A stretch of 64,000 nucleotides of DNA. It comes from Roseovarius atlanticus (GTDB lineage: Bacteria > Pseudomonadota > Alphaproteobacteria > Rhodobacterales > Rhodobacteraceae). Of the stretch, positions 51,954-61,212 are shown piece by piece. Location: contig NZ_LAXJ01000003.1 in the NCBI RefSeq assembly GCF_001441615.1, forward strand, positions 372,001-436,000, given 5' to 3'. Position 1 is the stretch's first letter. Each line of letters begins with the position of its first letter. The position numbers and the translations under genes were made by a program. The notes beneath the pieces are model-generated. The model saw nothing but the letters and a program-made list of their open reading frames with translations, was not told where the DNA came from and searched no databases.

Positions 51954-52714
51954 GCCGAGTTGGGTTTCTTGGAGCCGGACATATCGCGGCACCGATGGCG
52001 CGGGCGCTGGCCCGGGCCGGGCATGACGTGACGGTGTCGCGGCGCGGCGAGGCGGTGTCGGCGGCGCTGGCCGAGAGCGGTCTGGGTATCGCGGTGGCGG
52101 AGAATGCGGAGGTCGTGGAGCGGAGCGAGATCGTTCTTCTGTGCTTGCGTCCGGCGGTGTGGAAGGACGTCGTTGCGGGGCTGCCGTTCCGGGCGGATCA
52201 GAAGGTCGTGTCGGTCATGGCGGGCGTGCCGATGGCCGAGATCGTGGCGGCCTGTGCGCCGGTGCGGGATGTGTCGGTGACGATCCCGTATGGGTTTATC
52301 GAGAACGGTGGCTGCCCCTTGCCGGTGGCGGGTGATCCGGGTGTCGTGCAGGCGCTCTTCGGGGCAAAGAACCCGGTGCTGCCGCAAGAGGACGAGACGG
52401 CGCTGAACCACCATTTCGCGGCCTCGACGATGGTCGCCGCGGCGCTGGGTCTTCTGGAAGAGGGCACCGGATGGCTGGCGGGCAAGACCGGGTCACCCGA
52501 GGCGGCGGAGATCTATGTCAGCAACCTGGTGACCGGGGTGCTGAACGGCCTCGGCCGAGACCGCGCGGGCGAGTTGCATGACGAGAAGATGGCGCTGGCC
52601 ACGCCGAACACCCTGAACCTGCAGATGGTCGAGGGGCTGGCGGCGCAGGGGGCCTTTGACGGGCTGCCAGCGATACTGGACGGAATATCACACAGCATGG
52701 AGGACGACGCGTGA
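51950..52714 (+). CDS. NAD(P)-binding reductase, ProC/pyrroline-5-carboxylate-reductase-like
   Basis: 254 residues. Rossmann opening VGFLGAGHIAAPMARALARA with the third strand VVERSEIVLLCLRPAV, then a helical dimerisation half (EGTGWLAGKTGSPEAAEIYVSN). Such proteins reduce cyclic imines (P5C) or beta-hydroxy acids; here a cyclic imine from the amine-oxidase step is possible. Translationally coupled on both sides. Confidence 0.8.
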   Translation: MSRVGFLGAGHIAAPMARALARAGHDVTVSRRGEAVSAALAESGLGIAVAENAEVVERSEIVLLCLRPAVWKDVVAGLPFRADQKVVSVMAGVPMAEIVAACAPVRDVSVTIPYGFIENGGCPLPVAGDPGVVQALFGAKNPVLPQEDETALNHHFAASTMVAAALGLLEEGTGWLAGKTGSPEAAEIYVSNLVTGVLNGLGRDRAGELHDEKMALATPNTLNLQMVEGLAAQGAFDGLPAILDGISHSMEDDA

Positions 52715-54264
52715 CGGCAATTGCAGAAAAACCCGCGCGTCGAGGGCGCGGGACGCGGACCGCCTTGCGGGCCGTACGGGACGTGAAGATGTTGCCCAGC
52801 CTGAAGCGGGGGCTGCCGCTGACTGAGCCGATGAGTGCGGAGGAGGTCGAGCGCATCGATGCGGCGAGCATGGATATCCTGGAAAACGTGGGCGTGGTGT
52901 TCCGCGACGAGATCGCGATTGCGGACTGGAAGCGGGTTGGCGCGGAGGTGCGCGACGGCGACCGGGTGCATCTGGATCGCGGGCTGGTGCGGGAACTGAT
53001 CAAGACGATCCCCGAGACGTTCACCTATCACGCGCGGAACCCGGCGCATAACCTGCCCTTCGGCAAGGATCATGCGATTTTCGTGCCGATGACCGGCGCG
53101 CCGTTCCTGCGGGATCTGGACGATGTGCGGCGCAATCCGACGCTGGACGACCTGGCGAACTTCCACAAGCTGGCGCAGATGTCGCCGGCGCTGCATTCGA
53201 GCGCGCATCATATTGTGGAACCTTATGACCATCCTATCAGCCAGCGGCATCTGCGGATCACCTATTCGTCGATGAAGCATTCTGACAAGACGTTCATGGG
53301 CATGACCACAAGCCCGAAGAACGCCGAGGATGTGATGGAGATGTGCGCGATCCTTTTTGGCGACGAGTTCATGGAGACGCACCCGGTGGTGACGGGCAAC
53401 TGCAACGGCAACAGCCCGCTTGTGTGGGACGAAACCATGCTGGGGGCGATGCGGGCGTTCTGCCGCCGCAACCAGCCGGTACTGTGCAGCCCGTTCGTTC
53501 TGGGCGGGGCCAATACGCCGGCGTCTGTTGCGCCGGCGGTGGCGCAGCTGAATGCCGAGGCGCTGAGTGCGCTGGCCTATACGCAGGTGGTGCGCAAGGG
53601 GTGTCCGGCGATTTACGGGCATTACCTGTCGACGGTCAGCATGAAGTCGGGAGCGCCGATGGCGGGAACACCCGAGATCAGCCTGATGAACATGATGATC
53701 GGGCAGATGGCCCGGTTCTATGGCGTGCCGTGGCGGTCCTCGGCCAGCCTGGGCGGGGCCAAGACGCTGGACGCGCAGGCGGGGTACGAGAGTGCGACGA
53801 CCCTGATGGCATTACAGATGGCCGGGACCAATTACATGTGGCACGCGGCGGGCTGGAACGAGGCGGGGATGCATTGTTCGATGGCGAAGTTCGTGATCGA
53901 CGCCGAGCAATGCGCGATGGCCTACCGAATGGCCGAGGGCATCCGCTGGGACGATTTCGATGTGGCGGTGGCGGCCGTGGGCGATATCGGCCCCGGGGGG
54001 CATTACCTTGGCCATCCCCATACGCTGGCGAATTTTCAGCGGGCGTTTTTCATGCCGGATCTCTTTGACAACAACTCGATCGAGCAGTGGCAGGCCGAGG
54101 GCGCGGAGGAGGCGAATGCCAGAGCGCAGGCCTATGCGCGCAAGATGCTGAACGAGTATGAAGAGCCGAAGCTGGACGAAGCTGTGAACGAGGCTCTGCT
54201 GGCGTATATTGCCAAACGGGAAAGCGAGATCCCGGCGGCGGATGCGTTGAACCAGGAGTATTGA
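52711..54264 (+). CDS. Trimethylamine methyltransferase (MttB) family protein, non-pyrrolysine
   Basis: 517 residues of the MttB superfamily (motifs HSSAHHIVEPYDHPISQRHL, TGNCNGNSPLVWD, NYMWHAAGWNEAGMH, GDIGPGGHYLGHPHT). The frame has no in-frame TAG, so no pyrrolysine; such members demethylate quaternary amines like glycine betaine, passing methyl to a corrinoid protein. No corrinoid protein or its activase is encoded in the window. GTG start at 52711 overlaps the previous stop. Confidence 0.86.
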   Translation: MTAIAEKPARRGRGTRTALRAVRDVKMLPSLKRGLPLTEPMSAEEVERIDAASMDILENVGVVFRDEIAIADWKRVGAEVRDGDRVHLDRGLVRELIKTIPETFTYHARNPAHNLPFGKDHAIFVPMTGAPFLRDLDDVRRNPTLDDLANFHKLAQMSPALHSSAHHIVEPYDHPISQRHLRITYSSMKHSDKTFMGMTTSPKNAEDVMEMCAILFGDEFMETHPVVTGNCNGNSPLVWDETMLGAMRAFCRRNQPVLCSPFVLGGANTPASVAPAVAQLNAEALSALAYTQVVRKGCPAIYGHYLSTVSMKSGAPMAGTPEISLMNMMIGQMARFYGVPWRSSASLGGAKTLDAQAGYESATTLMALQMAGTNYMWHAAGWNEAGMHCSMAKFVIDAEQCAMAYRMAEGIRWDDFDVAVAAVGDIGPGGHYLGHPHTLANFQRAFFMPDLFDNNSIEQWQAEGAEEANARAQAYARKMLNEYEEPKLDEAVNEALLAYIAKRESEIPAADALNQEY

Positions 54265-54295
54265 GAACGCGCGACGGCGCGGAGGAGTGACGAAA

Positions 54296-55480
54296 ATGGG
54301 CAATCTGCCGTATCTGGACCTGAAAGACCCCGGGTTTTCGACGCGGGGGCCGGAAGTTGTCGCGGCGCGCGAGGCCCATTGGTGCGCCGAGACGCCCTTT
54401 GGCCTGGCGGTGCTGCGATATCGGCAGGTGGGCAAGATCCTGCGCGACCGGCGGTTTCGGCAGGGCAGCCACAACTGGCCCGAGACGGTCGGGATCGAGG
54501 GGCGGTTCGCGGATTTCTGGCGGGACTCGGTGATCGGGCGCGAAGGCGACTCGCATCAGAAATTGCGGGCGCTGGCGGTGCCGGCGCTGAGCGAGGACTA
54601 TGTGCTGTCGCTGGTCCCGACCTTTGATGAGATTGCGCGGGACCTTTGTGCTGACCTGCGCGAGAAGAGCGCCTGCGAGTTCCAGTCGGCATTTTGCGAG
54701 CCTTTCGCCGGGCAGGCGATCACAACGCTGCTAGGGATGGAGCGCGAGGCGTGGCCGCTGGTGGCGCATAACGCCGCCGATCTGGGGCTGGCGATGGGGA
54801 TCGAGGCGCCGAAGTATCAAGAGCGGTTCAACGCGGCCTGCGAGACTCTGTTCCAATTGGCCGATCAACTGGTGGTCAAGGTGCGGCGCGGTGAGGATAG
54901 CGAGAGTTACGTTGCGCGCATGGTGGCGGAGTTCGACCGCAACGGGGACTGCACGCATGAGGAATTGCTGAACACCATCGTGATTTCGATCTTCGGTGGC
55001 GTGGATACGACGCGGGCACTTCTTGGACTTGGGCTTTCGCTATTCATCGAGAATCCCGATCAGTGGCAGATGCTGCGCAAGGACGAGAGCCTGATCCCGA
55101 ACGCGGTGGAAGAGTTCATCCGGGCGCGGCCGACAACGACGTGGTCCACCCGCGAGGCGGTCGAGGATGTCGAGATGGACGGAATGGTGATTCCGAAAGG
55201 CACGGTGCTGAACCTGCTGGTCCATGCCTCGGCGCGGGACCCGGAGATTTGTGAAGACCCGTCTTTCGACATCACGGTCAAGCGCAAGCGGCATTTCGGG
55301 TTCGGCGGCGGGGCGCATCACTGCATCGGGCATTTCGTGGCACGGACGGATACGGGTTGTGCGCTGGATGCGTTGCGGCAGACGTTCCGTACGGTGGCGT
55401 ATGACGGCGCGCCGGAATGGTTGCCGGACAGTGGAAATACCGGGGCGTTGAGCCTGCCAGTGAAGTACGAGGTGGCGTGA
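54296..55480 (+). CDS. Cytochrome P450
   Basis: 394 residues. I-helix FGGVDTT, ExxR as EFIR, and heme loop FGFGGGAHHCIGH (FGxGxHxCxG). A bacterial class I type, needing ferredoxin and reductase which are not encoded nearby. ATG 54296 follows GGAGGAG; an in-frame GTG at 54287 lies within that ribosome-binding site. Could N-demethylate or hydroxylate a substrate in the same pathway as the MttB-family protein. Confidence 0.92.
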   Translation: MGNLPYLDLKDPGFSTRGPEVVAAREAHWCAETPFGLAVLRYRQVGKILRDRRFRQGSHNWPETVGIEGRFADFWRDSVIGREGDSHQKLRALAVPALSEDYVLSLVPTFDEIARDLCADLREKSACEFQSAFCEPFAGQAITTLLGMEREAWPLVAHNAADLGLAMGIEAPKYQERFNAACETLFQLADQLVVKVRRGEDSESYVARMVAEFDRNGDCTHEELLNTIVISIFGGVDTTRALLGLGLSLFIENPDQWQMLRKDESLIPNAVEEFIRARPTTTWSTREAVEDVEMDGMVIPKGTVLNLLVHASARDPEICEDPSFDITVKRKRHFGFGGGAHHCIGHFVARTDTGCALDALRQTFRTVAYDGAPEWLPDSGNTGALSLPVKYEVA

Positions 55481-56211
55481 TGCGGTTCGAGGGACAGTGT
55501 GCGCTGGTCACAGGCGGCGCGGGCGGCATCGGCGCCGCGCTGGTGCGGGCGCTGCGGGCCGAGGGCGCGCTTGTGGCGGTGAGCGACCGTCAGAGCGGCG
55601 CGGTGGAGGCCGAGGCGCATCTGGACGGTGACCTGCTCGACGGGGCGTTTTGCGACGCGCTGCCGGGGCGGGCGGAGGCAGAGTTGGGCGGCCTGGACAT
55701 GGTGTTCAACAATGCCGGCGTCATCACGCGGGGCGATATCACCACGGCGCGCGATGACGACTGGCGCCTGACCATGGGGGTGAACGTGGAGGCGCCGTTT
55801 CGGATTTGTCGGGCGGCGATCCCGATCCTGGCCGCGCGGGGCGGCGGGGCGATCGTGAACACCTCGTCCTGCTGGGGGCTGCGGCCGGGGCCGAACCATC
55901 CGGTCTACGTGACGAGCAAGGCGGCGATTGCCAGCCTGACGCAATGCCTGGGCCGGGATCATGCGCATCAGGGTATCCGGGTGAACGCGGTCTGCCCCAA
56001 CGAGGTGGACACACCGATGCTGCGCACGGGCTTTGCGGCACGCGGGCTGGACCCGGAGCAGGCGATCGAAGACCTGAACGCGAGCGTGCCTGTGGGGCAT
56101 ATCGCAAGCCCGGAAGAGATCGTGGACGTGATGCTGTTCCTGGCGTCGGACGCGGCGCGGTACATGTGCGGGGCGCTGGTCGAAGTGAATGGTGGAAAGG
56201 CCGTGATATGA
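55480..56211 (+). CDS. Short-chain dehydrogenase/reductase, first of two
   Basis: 243 residues. NAD(P)-binding TGGAGGIGAALV, structural NNAG, catalytic Ser (NTSSCWGL) with YVTSK. Shares a one-base overlap with the P450 stop (TGATG). Substrate unknown. Confidence 0.9.
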   Translation: MRFEGQCALVTGGAGGIGAALVRALRAEGALVAVSDRQSGAVEAEAHLDGDLLDGAFCDALPGRAEAELGGLDMVFNNAGVITRGDITTARDDDWRLTMGVNVEAPFRICRAAIPILAARGGGAIVNTSSCWGLRPGPNHPVYVTSKAAIASLTQCLGRDHAHQGIRVNAVCPNEVDTPMLRTGFAARGLDPEQAIEDLNASVPVGHIASPEEIVDVMLFLASDAARYMCGALVEVNGGKAVI

Positions 56212-56939
56212 GCAGGTTCGAAGGCAAGGTCGCGCTGGTAACCGGCGGGTCGAGCGGCATGGGCGGGGCCACGGCGGCGGTCCTTGCCGAGGGCGGTGCG
56301 CGGGTTTTCTGTGCGCAGCGCGGTGCGTCAGCGCACGAGGACATCGCGGCGGATTTCAGCGACGAGTCCGTGCCCGAGCGGGTGATGGCGGAGGTCTCGG
56401 ACAAGGCGGGCGCGCTCGATATCCTGGTGAACAATGCCGGGATGATGCGAGAGGGCACGGTCGAGGAAACGTCGAAGGCGGATTGGGACATCCAGCTGCA
56501 TATGAATCTGACAGTGCCGTTTCTGCTGATCCGTCACGGGATGGGGATGCTGCGCGCGGGTGGTGGCGCGATCGTCAATCTCGGCTCGGTCGAGGGGTTG
56601 GGATCAAACCCGCGGCACCCGGCTTATGCGGCGTCGAAGGCGGGGTTGCACGGGCTGACGCGGGCCGTGGCGGTGGACCACGGCAAGGATGGCGTGCGCT
56701 GCAACGCGGTGGCGCCGGGGTGGATCGACACGCCGCTGAACGAAGCGTTCATCGAGAGCATGACGGACCCGGTGGCGTTTCGCGCAGGGCTGGCCGGAAT
56801 CCACCCGGTGCGGCGGACAGGCACGCCGGAGGACGTGGCGCGGCTGATCTGCTGGCTGGCGAGCGAGGAGGCGGGGTTCGTGACCGGGCAGGTCTGGACC
56901 GTTGACGGGGGCCGGATGGCCCAGTTGAGCCTGCCGTGA
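56208..56939 (+). CDS. Short-chain dehydrogenase/reductase, second of two
   Basis: 243 residues. TGGSSGMGGATA, NNAG, GSVEGLG with YAASK. Same length as, but clearly different from, the first SDR, so not a recent duplication. ATGA overlap. Confidence 0.9.
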   Translation: MSRFEGKVALVTGGSSGMGGATAAVLAEGGARVFCAQRGASAHEDIAADFSDESVPERVMAEVSDKAGALDILVNNAGMMREGTVEETSKADWDIQLHMNLTVPFLLIRHGMGMLRAGGGAIVNLGSVEGLGSNPRHPAYAASKAGLHGLTRAVAVDHGKDGVRCNAVAPGWIDTPLNEAFIESMTDPVAFRAGLAGIHPVRRTGTPEDVARLICWLASEEAGFVTGQVWTVDGGRMAQLSLP

Positions 56940-58267
56940 AGGTGCGCCGGATGCCTTGCGATCCTGGCGTGACCGGGTGGAACGCGATCCTGCCCGAGGC
57001 GGAACCGACGCAGCCGCTGGACGAGGCGGTGACGGCGGACTGGCTGGTGATCGGCGGCGGCTTTGCCGGTCTGGCGGCGGTGCGGCGGCTGAGCCAGTTG
57101 CACCCGGAGTCGCGGATCGTGCTGCTGGAGGCCAGGCGGATCGGCGAGGGCCCGGCGGGGCGCAACTCGGGCTTCATGATCGACCTGCCGCATGACCTGT
57201 CGTCGGAAGACTACGGCGGCGCGCTCGAGAAGGATATCGCGCAGACGCGGATGAACCGGGCCGCGATAGACTTTGCCGGAGAGATGGCGGAGGCGTTCGG
57301 GCTGGGCGGGGAGGCGTTCGTGCGGTCGGGCAAGACCAACGCGGCGGCGAGTGCGAAAGGGCATCGGCACAACCTCGATTATGCCGCGCACCTGGAGGCG
57401 ATGGGCGAGGCGCATGAATTGCTGGATGCCGGTGCGATGCGGGAGCTGACCGGATCGGACTATTACCGCAGCGGGCTTTACACGCCCGGGACGGCGATGA
57501 TCCAGCCGGCGTTGTTCGTGCGGGGCGTGGCGAAGGGGCTGGCCAGCAACCGGGTGCGGATCTGCGAGGACAGCCCGGTGACCGAATTGCGGCGCGCGGG
57601 CGATTGGGTGGCCGTGACTCCGAAGGGCCGGGTGACGGCGCCGAAGGTGATTTTGGCCGTCAACGGACATGCAGAGAGTTTCGGGCAGTTCAAGGGACGG
57701 TTGCTGCACCTGTTTCTGTATGCGTCGATGACCCGTCCACTGACCGAAGACGAGGCCGCGCGGCTGGGCGGGGCGGAGCGTTGGGGGCTGACACCCGCCG
57801 ACCCGATGGGCAGCACGGTGCGCAGGATCAGCGGGACGGCGGGCAAGCGGATCGTGATGCGCAACCGAGTGACCTATGACCCTTCGCTGAAGATTCCCCG
57901 AGGCCGCGTGGCGGCGATGGGGCGGTCGCATGACAAGGCGTTCGCAGCGCGGTTTCCGCAGCTTGCGGGTATCGACATGGAGTACCGCTGGGGCGGGCGG
58001 CTTTGTTTGAGCTGGAACGGCGCGCCGGCGCTGGGCGAGTTGGAGGAGGGTCTGTTCTCGGCCTGCTGCCAGAACGGCTTGGGCACAGCGCGGGGCACGC
58101 TGCACGGGATGGCGATGGCGGAGTTGGCGTCGGGCGTCGAGAGCGAGATCTTGGCGCATGTCATGGCGCAGGGGACACCGTCGCGCCTGCCGCCGCTGCC
58201 GTTTACCTATATCGGCGCGAATGCCACGATGAAGTGGGGGGAATGGAAGGCGGGGGCGGAGCTGTGA
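56936..58267 (+). CDS. FAD-dependent oxidoreductase, OrdL/PuuB-like
   Basis: 443 residues. N-terminal FAD motif WLVIGGGFAGLAAVRRL, then GPAGRNSGFMIDLPHD typical of the DadA/OrdL/PuuB group; C-terminal NGLGTARGTLHG. Oxidises a C-N bond of a secondary or N-methyl amine, giving an imine or aldehyde for the PuuC-like dehydrogenase. GTG start overlaps previous stop (GTGA). The gene ends at paired palindromes 58269-58318. Confidence 0.87.
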   Translation: MKVRRMPCDPGVTGWNAILPEAEPTQPLDEAVTADWLVIGGGFAGLAAVRRLSQLHPESRIVLLEARRIGEGPAGRNSGFMIDLPHDLSSEDYGGALEKDIAQTRMNRAAIDFAGEMAEAFGLGGEAFVRSGKTNAAASAKGHRHNLDYAAHLEAMGEAHELLDAGAMRELTGSDYYRSGLYTPGTAMIQPALFVRGVAKGLASNRVRICEDSPVTELRRAGDWVAVTPKGRVTAPKVILAVNGHAESFGQFKGRLLHLFLYASMTRPLTEDEAARLGGAERWGLTPADPMGSTVRRISGTAGKRIVMRNRVTYDPSLKIPRGRVAAMGRSHDKAFAARFPQLAGIDMEYRWGGRLCLSWNGAPALGELEEGLFSACCQNGLGTARGTLHGMAMAELASGVESEILAHVMAQGTPSRLPPLPFTYIGANATMKWGEWKAGAEL

Positions 58268-58268
58268 G

Positions 58269-58318
58269 AGATTATTCGTACGAATAATCTTGGGGGAGAA
58301 TTTTCGTACGAAAATTCT
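58269..58318. terminator. Paired perfect palindromes centred on CGTACG, second locus
   Basis: 58269-58290 and 58297-58318, 22 bp each and perfect, both centred on TTCGTACGAA, 6 bases apart. Arms begin AGATTA and AGAATT. Between convergent genes, exactly as at 16080-16133. Confidence 0.8.
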
Positions 58319-58323
58319 GGCGC

Positions 58324-58710
58324 TCAGTGGCGGGCGAGATCGTTGAGGATCGGGCAATCGGGGCGATTGTCACCGGCGCAGCACTTGATGAGGTGACCGA
58401 GCGTGTCGGCCATGGATTGCAGTTGGGCGATTTTTTCCTTGATCTGTTTCAAGTGCTGCCGGGCGATGGCCTTGACGTCGGCGCTGGCGCGGGTGTCGTC
58501 CTCGTAGAGCGCCAGCAGCGTGCGGCAATCCTCGATGGAAAAGCCCAGGGTGCGGGCGCGGCCCAGGAAGGCCAGCTTGTGCAGGTGGCTGTCGGTGAAG
58601 ACGCGGTAGCCATTGGCGCCACGGTCGGGGGTGATCAGGCCGATCTCCTCGTAGTAGCGGATGGTCTTGGGGGGCAGGCCGGTCTTGTCGGCGATCTGCG
58701 AGATGTTCAT
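58324..58710 (-). CDS. cueR: Cu(I)-responsive MerR-family regulator CueR
   Basis: 128 residues. HTH IADKTGLPPKTIRYYEEIGL, and the metal loop CCAGDNRPDCPIL with two cysteines eight apart (C111 and C119) as in E. coli CueR, specific for Cu(I)/Ag(I). Starts inside the copA stop (ATGA overlap), so cotranscribed with it. Confidence 0.92.
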   Translation of the reverse strand: MNISQIADKTGLPPKTIRYYEEIGLITPDRGANGYRVFTDSHLHKLAFLGRARTLGFSIEDCRTLLALYEDDTRASADVKAIARQHLKQIKEKIAQLQSMADTLGHLIKCCAGDNRPDCPILNDLARH

Positions 58711-61154
58711 TGTGGGGTCTCCGGGGTCAGGCTGCGCAGGCGCAGGGCATTGGTCAGTACGAAGACGGAGCTGAGCGCCATGGCGCCGGCGGCGAGCATG
58801 GGCGACAGCAGCTTGCCGGTAACCGGGTAGAGCGCACCGGCGGCGACGGGAATGAGCGCGGCGTTGTAGGCAAACGCCCAGAACAGGTTCTGGCGGATGT
58901 TGCGCAGGGTGCGGCGCGAAACGTGGAGCGCGGTCAGCACGTTCGCGGGGTTGCCGGAGACAAGCACCACGTCGGCGCTTTCAATGGCCACGTCGGTGCC
59001 GGTGCCCATGGCGATTCCGATATCGGCCTGTGCCAGCGCGGGCGCGTCGTTGATCCCGTCGCCGACGAAGGCTGTGGCGCCGTGGGTGTCTTGCAGGCGG
59101 GCGATGGTGTCGCGCTTGTCGCCCGGCAAGACCTCGGCCTCGACATGGTCGATGCCGAGGGCGGTGGCGACGGCCTGGGCTGTCGCGGCGGTGTCGCCGG
59201 TGATGAGCGCGGTTTGCAGGCCGCTTTCGTGCAGGGCGCGGATGGTGTCGCGGGCGGTGTCCTTGATCGGGTCGGAGACCGAGAGGAGGGCGGAAAGCCG
59301 ACCGTCCATTGCGGCGAAGATCGGAGTTTCGCCCTTGGCTGTCAGGTCTGCCAGCGTGTCGGCGAAAGGGGCGGTGTCAATGGCGTGGTCGTGCATCAGG
59401 CGAGCGGTTCCGACCAGAAGGTCCTGACCGCCGACACTTGCCGAGAGGCCGTGACCGGGGATCGCCTTGAACGCCTTGACCGGGGGCAGGGTCAGGCCCT
59501 CGTCAAGCGCCGCGGTCTCGATGCTGCGGGCGATGGGGTGTTCGGACTGCGCCTCGGCGGCGGCGATGGCTGCGAGGGTTTCGGCGCGGTCAAAGCCCGG
59601 GGCGAGGTGCAGCGTGGTGAGGGTGGGGCGGCCCAGGGTGAGCGTGCCGGTCTTGTCGAAGGCCACGACCTTTGCCTCTGCCAGGGTCTGAAGCGCGTCG
59701 CCCTTGCGGAAGAGCACGCCAAGCTCGGCGGCGCGGCCTGTGCCGACCATGATCGAGGTGGGTGTGGCCAGCCCCATGGCGCAGGGGCAGGCGATGATCA
59801 GCACCGAGACACCCGCCACGAGGGCGAGGCCGAGGGCGGGGCTGGGGCCGACCGCGAGCCATGCGAGCACGGTGAGGATCGCGGTCGCGATAACCACGGG
59901 CACGAAGACGCGCACCACCTTGTCGGCCAGGGCCTGGATCGGCAGCTTGGCGCCCTGGGCCTCCTGCACCATGGCGACAATGCGGGCCAGCATCGTATCG
60001 CGGCCGACGCCGGTGGCGGTCATGGTGAGGGCACCGTCGCCGTTGATGGTGCCGGCGATGAGGATGTCGTTCGTGGTTTTCGAGACGGGCAGGGGCTCGC
60101 CCGAGATCATGGACTCGTCGACATGGGACGTGCCGTCGGTGACGGTGCCGTCGACGGGGATGCGTTCGCCGGGGCGCAGTTGGAGCGTGTCGCCGACGCC
60201 GACCTGCGCGACTGGGATGTCCTGTGCCGCACCGTTGCGGATCACGCGGGCGGTGTCGGGTTGCAGGCCGATGAGACGGCGGATGGCGGCGCCGGTCCGG
60301 CCGCGGGCGCGGGCCTCCATCCAGCGGCCCAGGAGAATGAGGGTGACGATGACGGCGGCGGCCTCGAAATAGACGGCCACGGTGCCGGGGGGCAGGACGC
60401 CGGGAGCGAAGAGGGCCACCGTCGAGTACCCCCAGGCGGCCAGGGTGCCGAGGGCGACGAGGCTGTTCATGTCGGGCGCGCCGCGCAGGAGCGCGGGCAG
60501 CCCTAGGGTGAAGAACTGCCGACCGGGAAAGGCGAGGACCAGCGTGGTGAGGATGAATTGCAGGGTCCAGAGCGTTGTCTGGCCGATCAGGTCGTGCAGC
60601 CAGTGGTGGAATGCGGGGATCAGGTGGCCGCCCATTTCGGTCACGAAGACGGGTAGGGTCAGCGCGCCTGCCAGCAGGGTCATTTGGCGGGCATGGGTAA
60701 TCTCTGCGGCGCGGCGCGAAGCAGCGGGATCGGGGGTATCCTCTTCGGCGGGGCGTGTTGGATAGCCGGCCTGAGTGACGACGCGGGCGAGGTCGGCGGG
60801 CGTGGTGGTGCCCGCCAGGTAGGTGACTTGTGCCGTCTGGGTGGCGAGGTTGACGGCGGCGGTCAGGATACCGGGCACGGCGGTCAGGCTGTCCTCGACC
60901 CGGCCTGTGCAGGAGGCACAGTGCATCCCGTCGATCGAGAGGGTCGTTTGCGCGGTGCGGGCGGGGTAGCCGGCGGCGGTAAGCGTGTCGGTGATCCGGT
61001 CCAGGGGCGTGCCGTTCACCTCGATCCGCGCGCTGCCGGTGGCGAAGTTCACAGATGCGCGACCCAGGCCGGGCAGCGCGGCGAGAGCGCGTTCGGCGCG
61101 GCCCGCGCAGCCGGCGCAGGACATGCCGTCAAGTTCGAGGTTCAGCGTTGTCAT
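58707..61154 (-). CDS. copA: Cu+-exporting P-type ATPase CopA
   Basis: 815 residues. Two N-terminal HMA domains with CxxC (GMSCAGCAGRAERAL and GMHCASCTGRVEDSL), CPC ion site (ACPCAMGLATPTS), DKTGT, HP motif SEHPIARSIE, hinge GDGINDAPAL. Exports cytoplasmic Cu(I). A different paralogue, CcoI, sits at 2-1987. Expression should be driven by the CueR promoter immediately upstream. Confidence 0.95.
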   Translation of the reverse strand: MTTLNLELDGMSCAGCAGRAERALAALPGLGRASVNFATGSARIEVNGTPLDRITDTLTAAGYPARTAQTTLSIDGMHCASCTGRVEDSLTAVPGILTAAVNLATQTAQVTYLAGTTTPADLARVVTQAGYPTRPAEEDTPDPAASRRAAEITHARQMTLLAGALTLPVFVTEMGGHLIPAFHHWLHDLIGQTTLWTLQFILTTLVLAFPGRQFFTLGLPALLRGAPDMNSLVALGTLAAWGYSTVALFAPGVLPPGTVAVYFEAAAVIVTLILLGRWMEARARGRTGAAIRRLIGLQPDTARVIRNGAAQDIPVAQVGVGDTLQLRPGERIPVDGTVTDGTSHVDESMISGEPLPVSKTTNDILIAGTINGDGALTMTATGVGRDTMLARIVAMVQEAQGAKLPIQALADKVVRVFVPVVIATAILTVLAWLAVGPSPALGLALVAGVSVLIIACPCAMGLATPTSIMVGTGRAAELGVLFRKGDALQTLAEAKVVAFDKTGTLTLGRPTLTTLHLAPGFDRAETLAAIAAAEAQSEHPIARSIETAALDEGLTLPPVKAFKAIPGHGLSASVGGQDLLVGTARLMHDHAIDTAPFADTLADLTAKGETPIFAAMDGRLSALLSVSDPIKDTARDTIRALHESGLQTALITGDTAATAQAVATALGIDHVEAEVLPGDKRDTIARLQDTHGATAFVGDGINDAPALAQADIGIAMGTGTDVAIESADVVLVSGNPANVLTALHVSRRTLRNIRQNLFWAFAYNAALIPVAAGALYPVTGKLLSPMLAAGAMALSSVFVLTNALRLRSLTPETPQ

Positions 61155-61160
61155 GCGGCA

Positions 61161-61191
61161 GATATAAGGGTTCCAGTGACTGGAAGGTCAA
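61161..61191 (-). promoter_or_regulatory. CueR-type promoter and operator of copA-cueR
   Basis: On the minus strand: -35 TTGACC, 19-base spacer holding the perfect palindrome TTCCAGTCACTGGAA (61171-61185), -10 TATATC (61161-61166). The long 19-base spacer is the hallmark of MerR-family activated promoters. Starts 7 bases upstream of the copA ATG, so the transcript has an almost absent leader. Confidence 0.85.
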
Positions 61192-61212
61192 GGGGGGTTT
61201 TGGGGGGATGCA

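Noticed and set aside
52711-54264. Pyrrolysine-containing trimethylamine methyltransferase
   Set aside because: No in-frame TAG and no pyl genes; it fits the non-pyrrolysine MttB family.
56624-58357. Minus-strand frame of about 577 codons opposite the SDR and FAD oxidase genes
   Set aside because: Pro/Arg/His-rich shadow; the plus-strand genes have full catalytic motifs.
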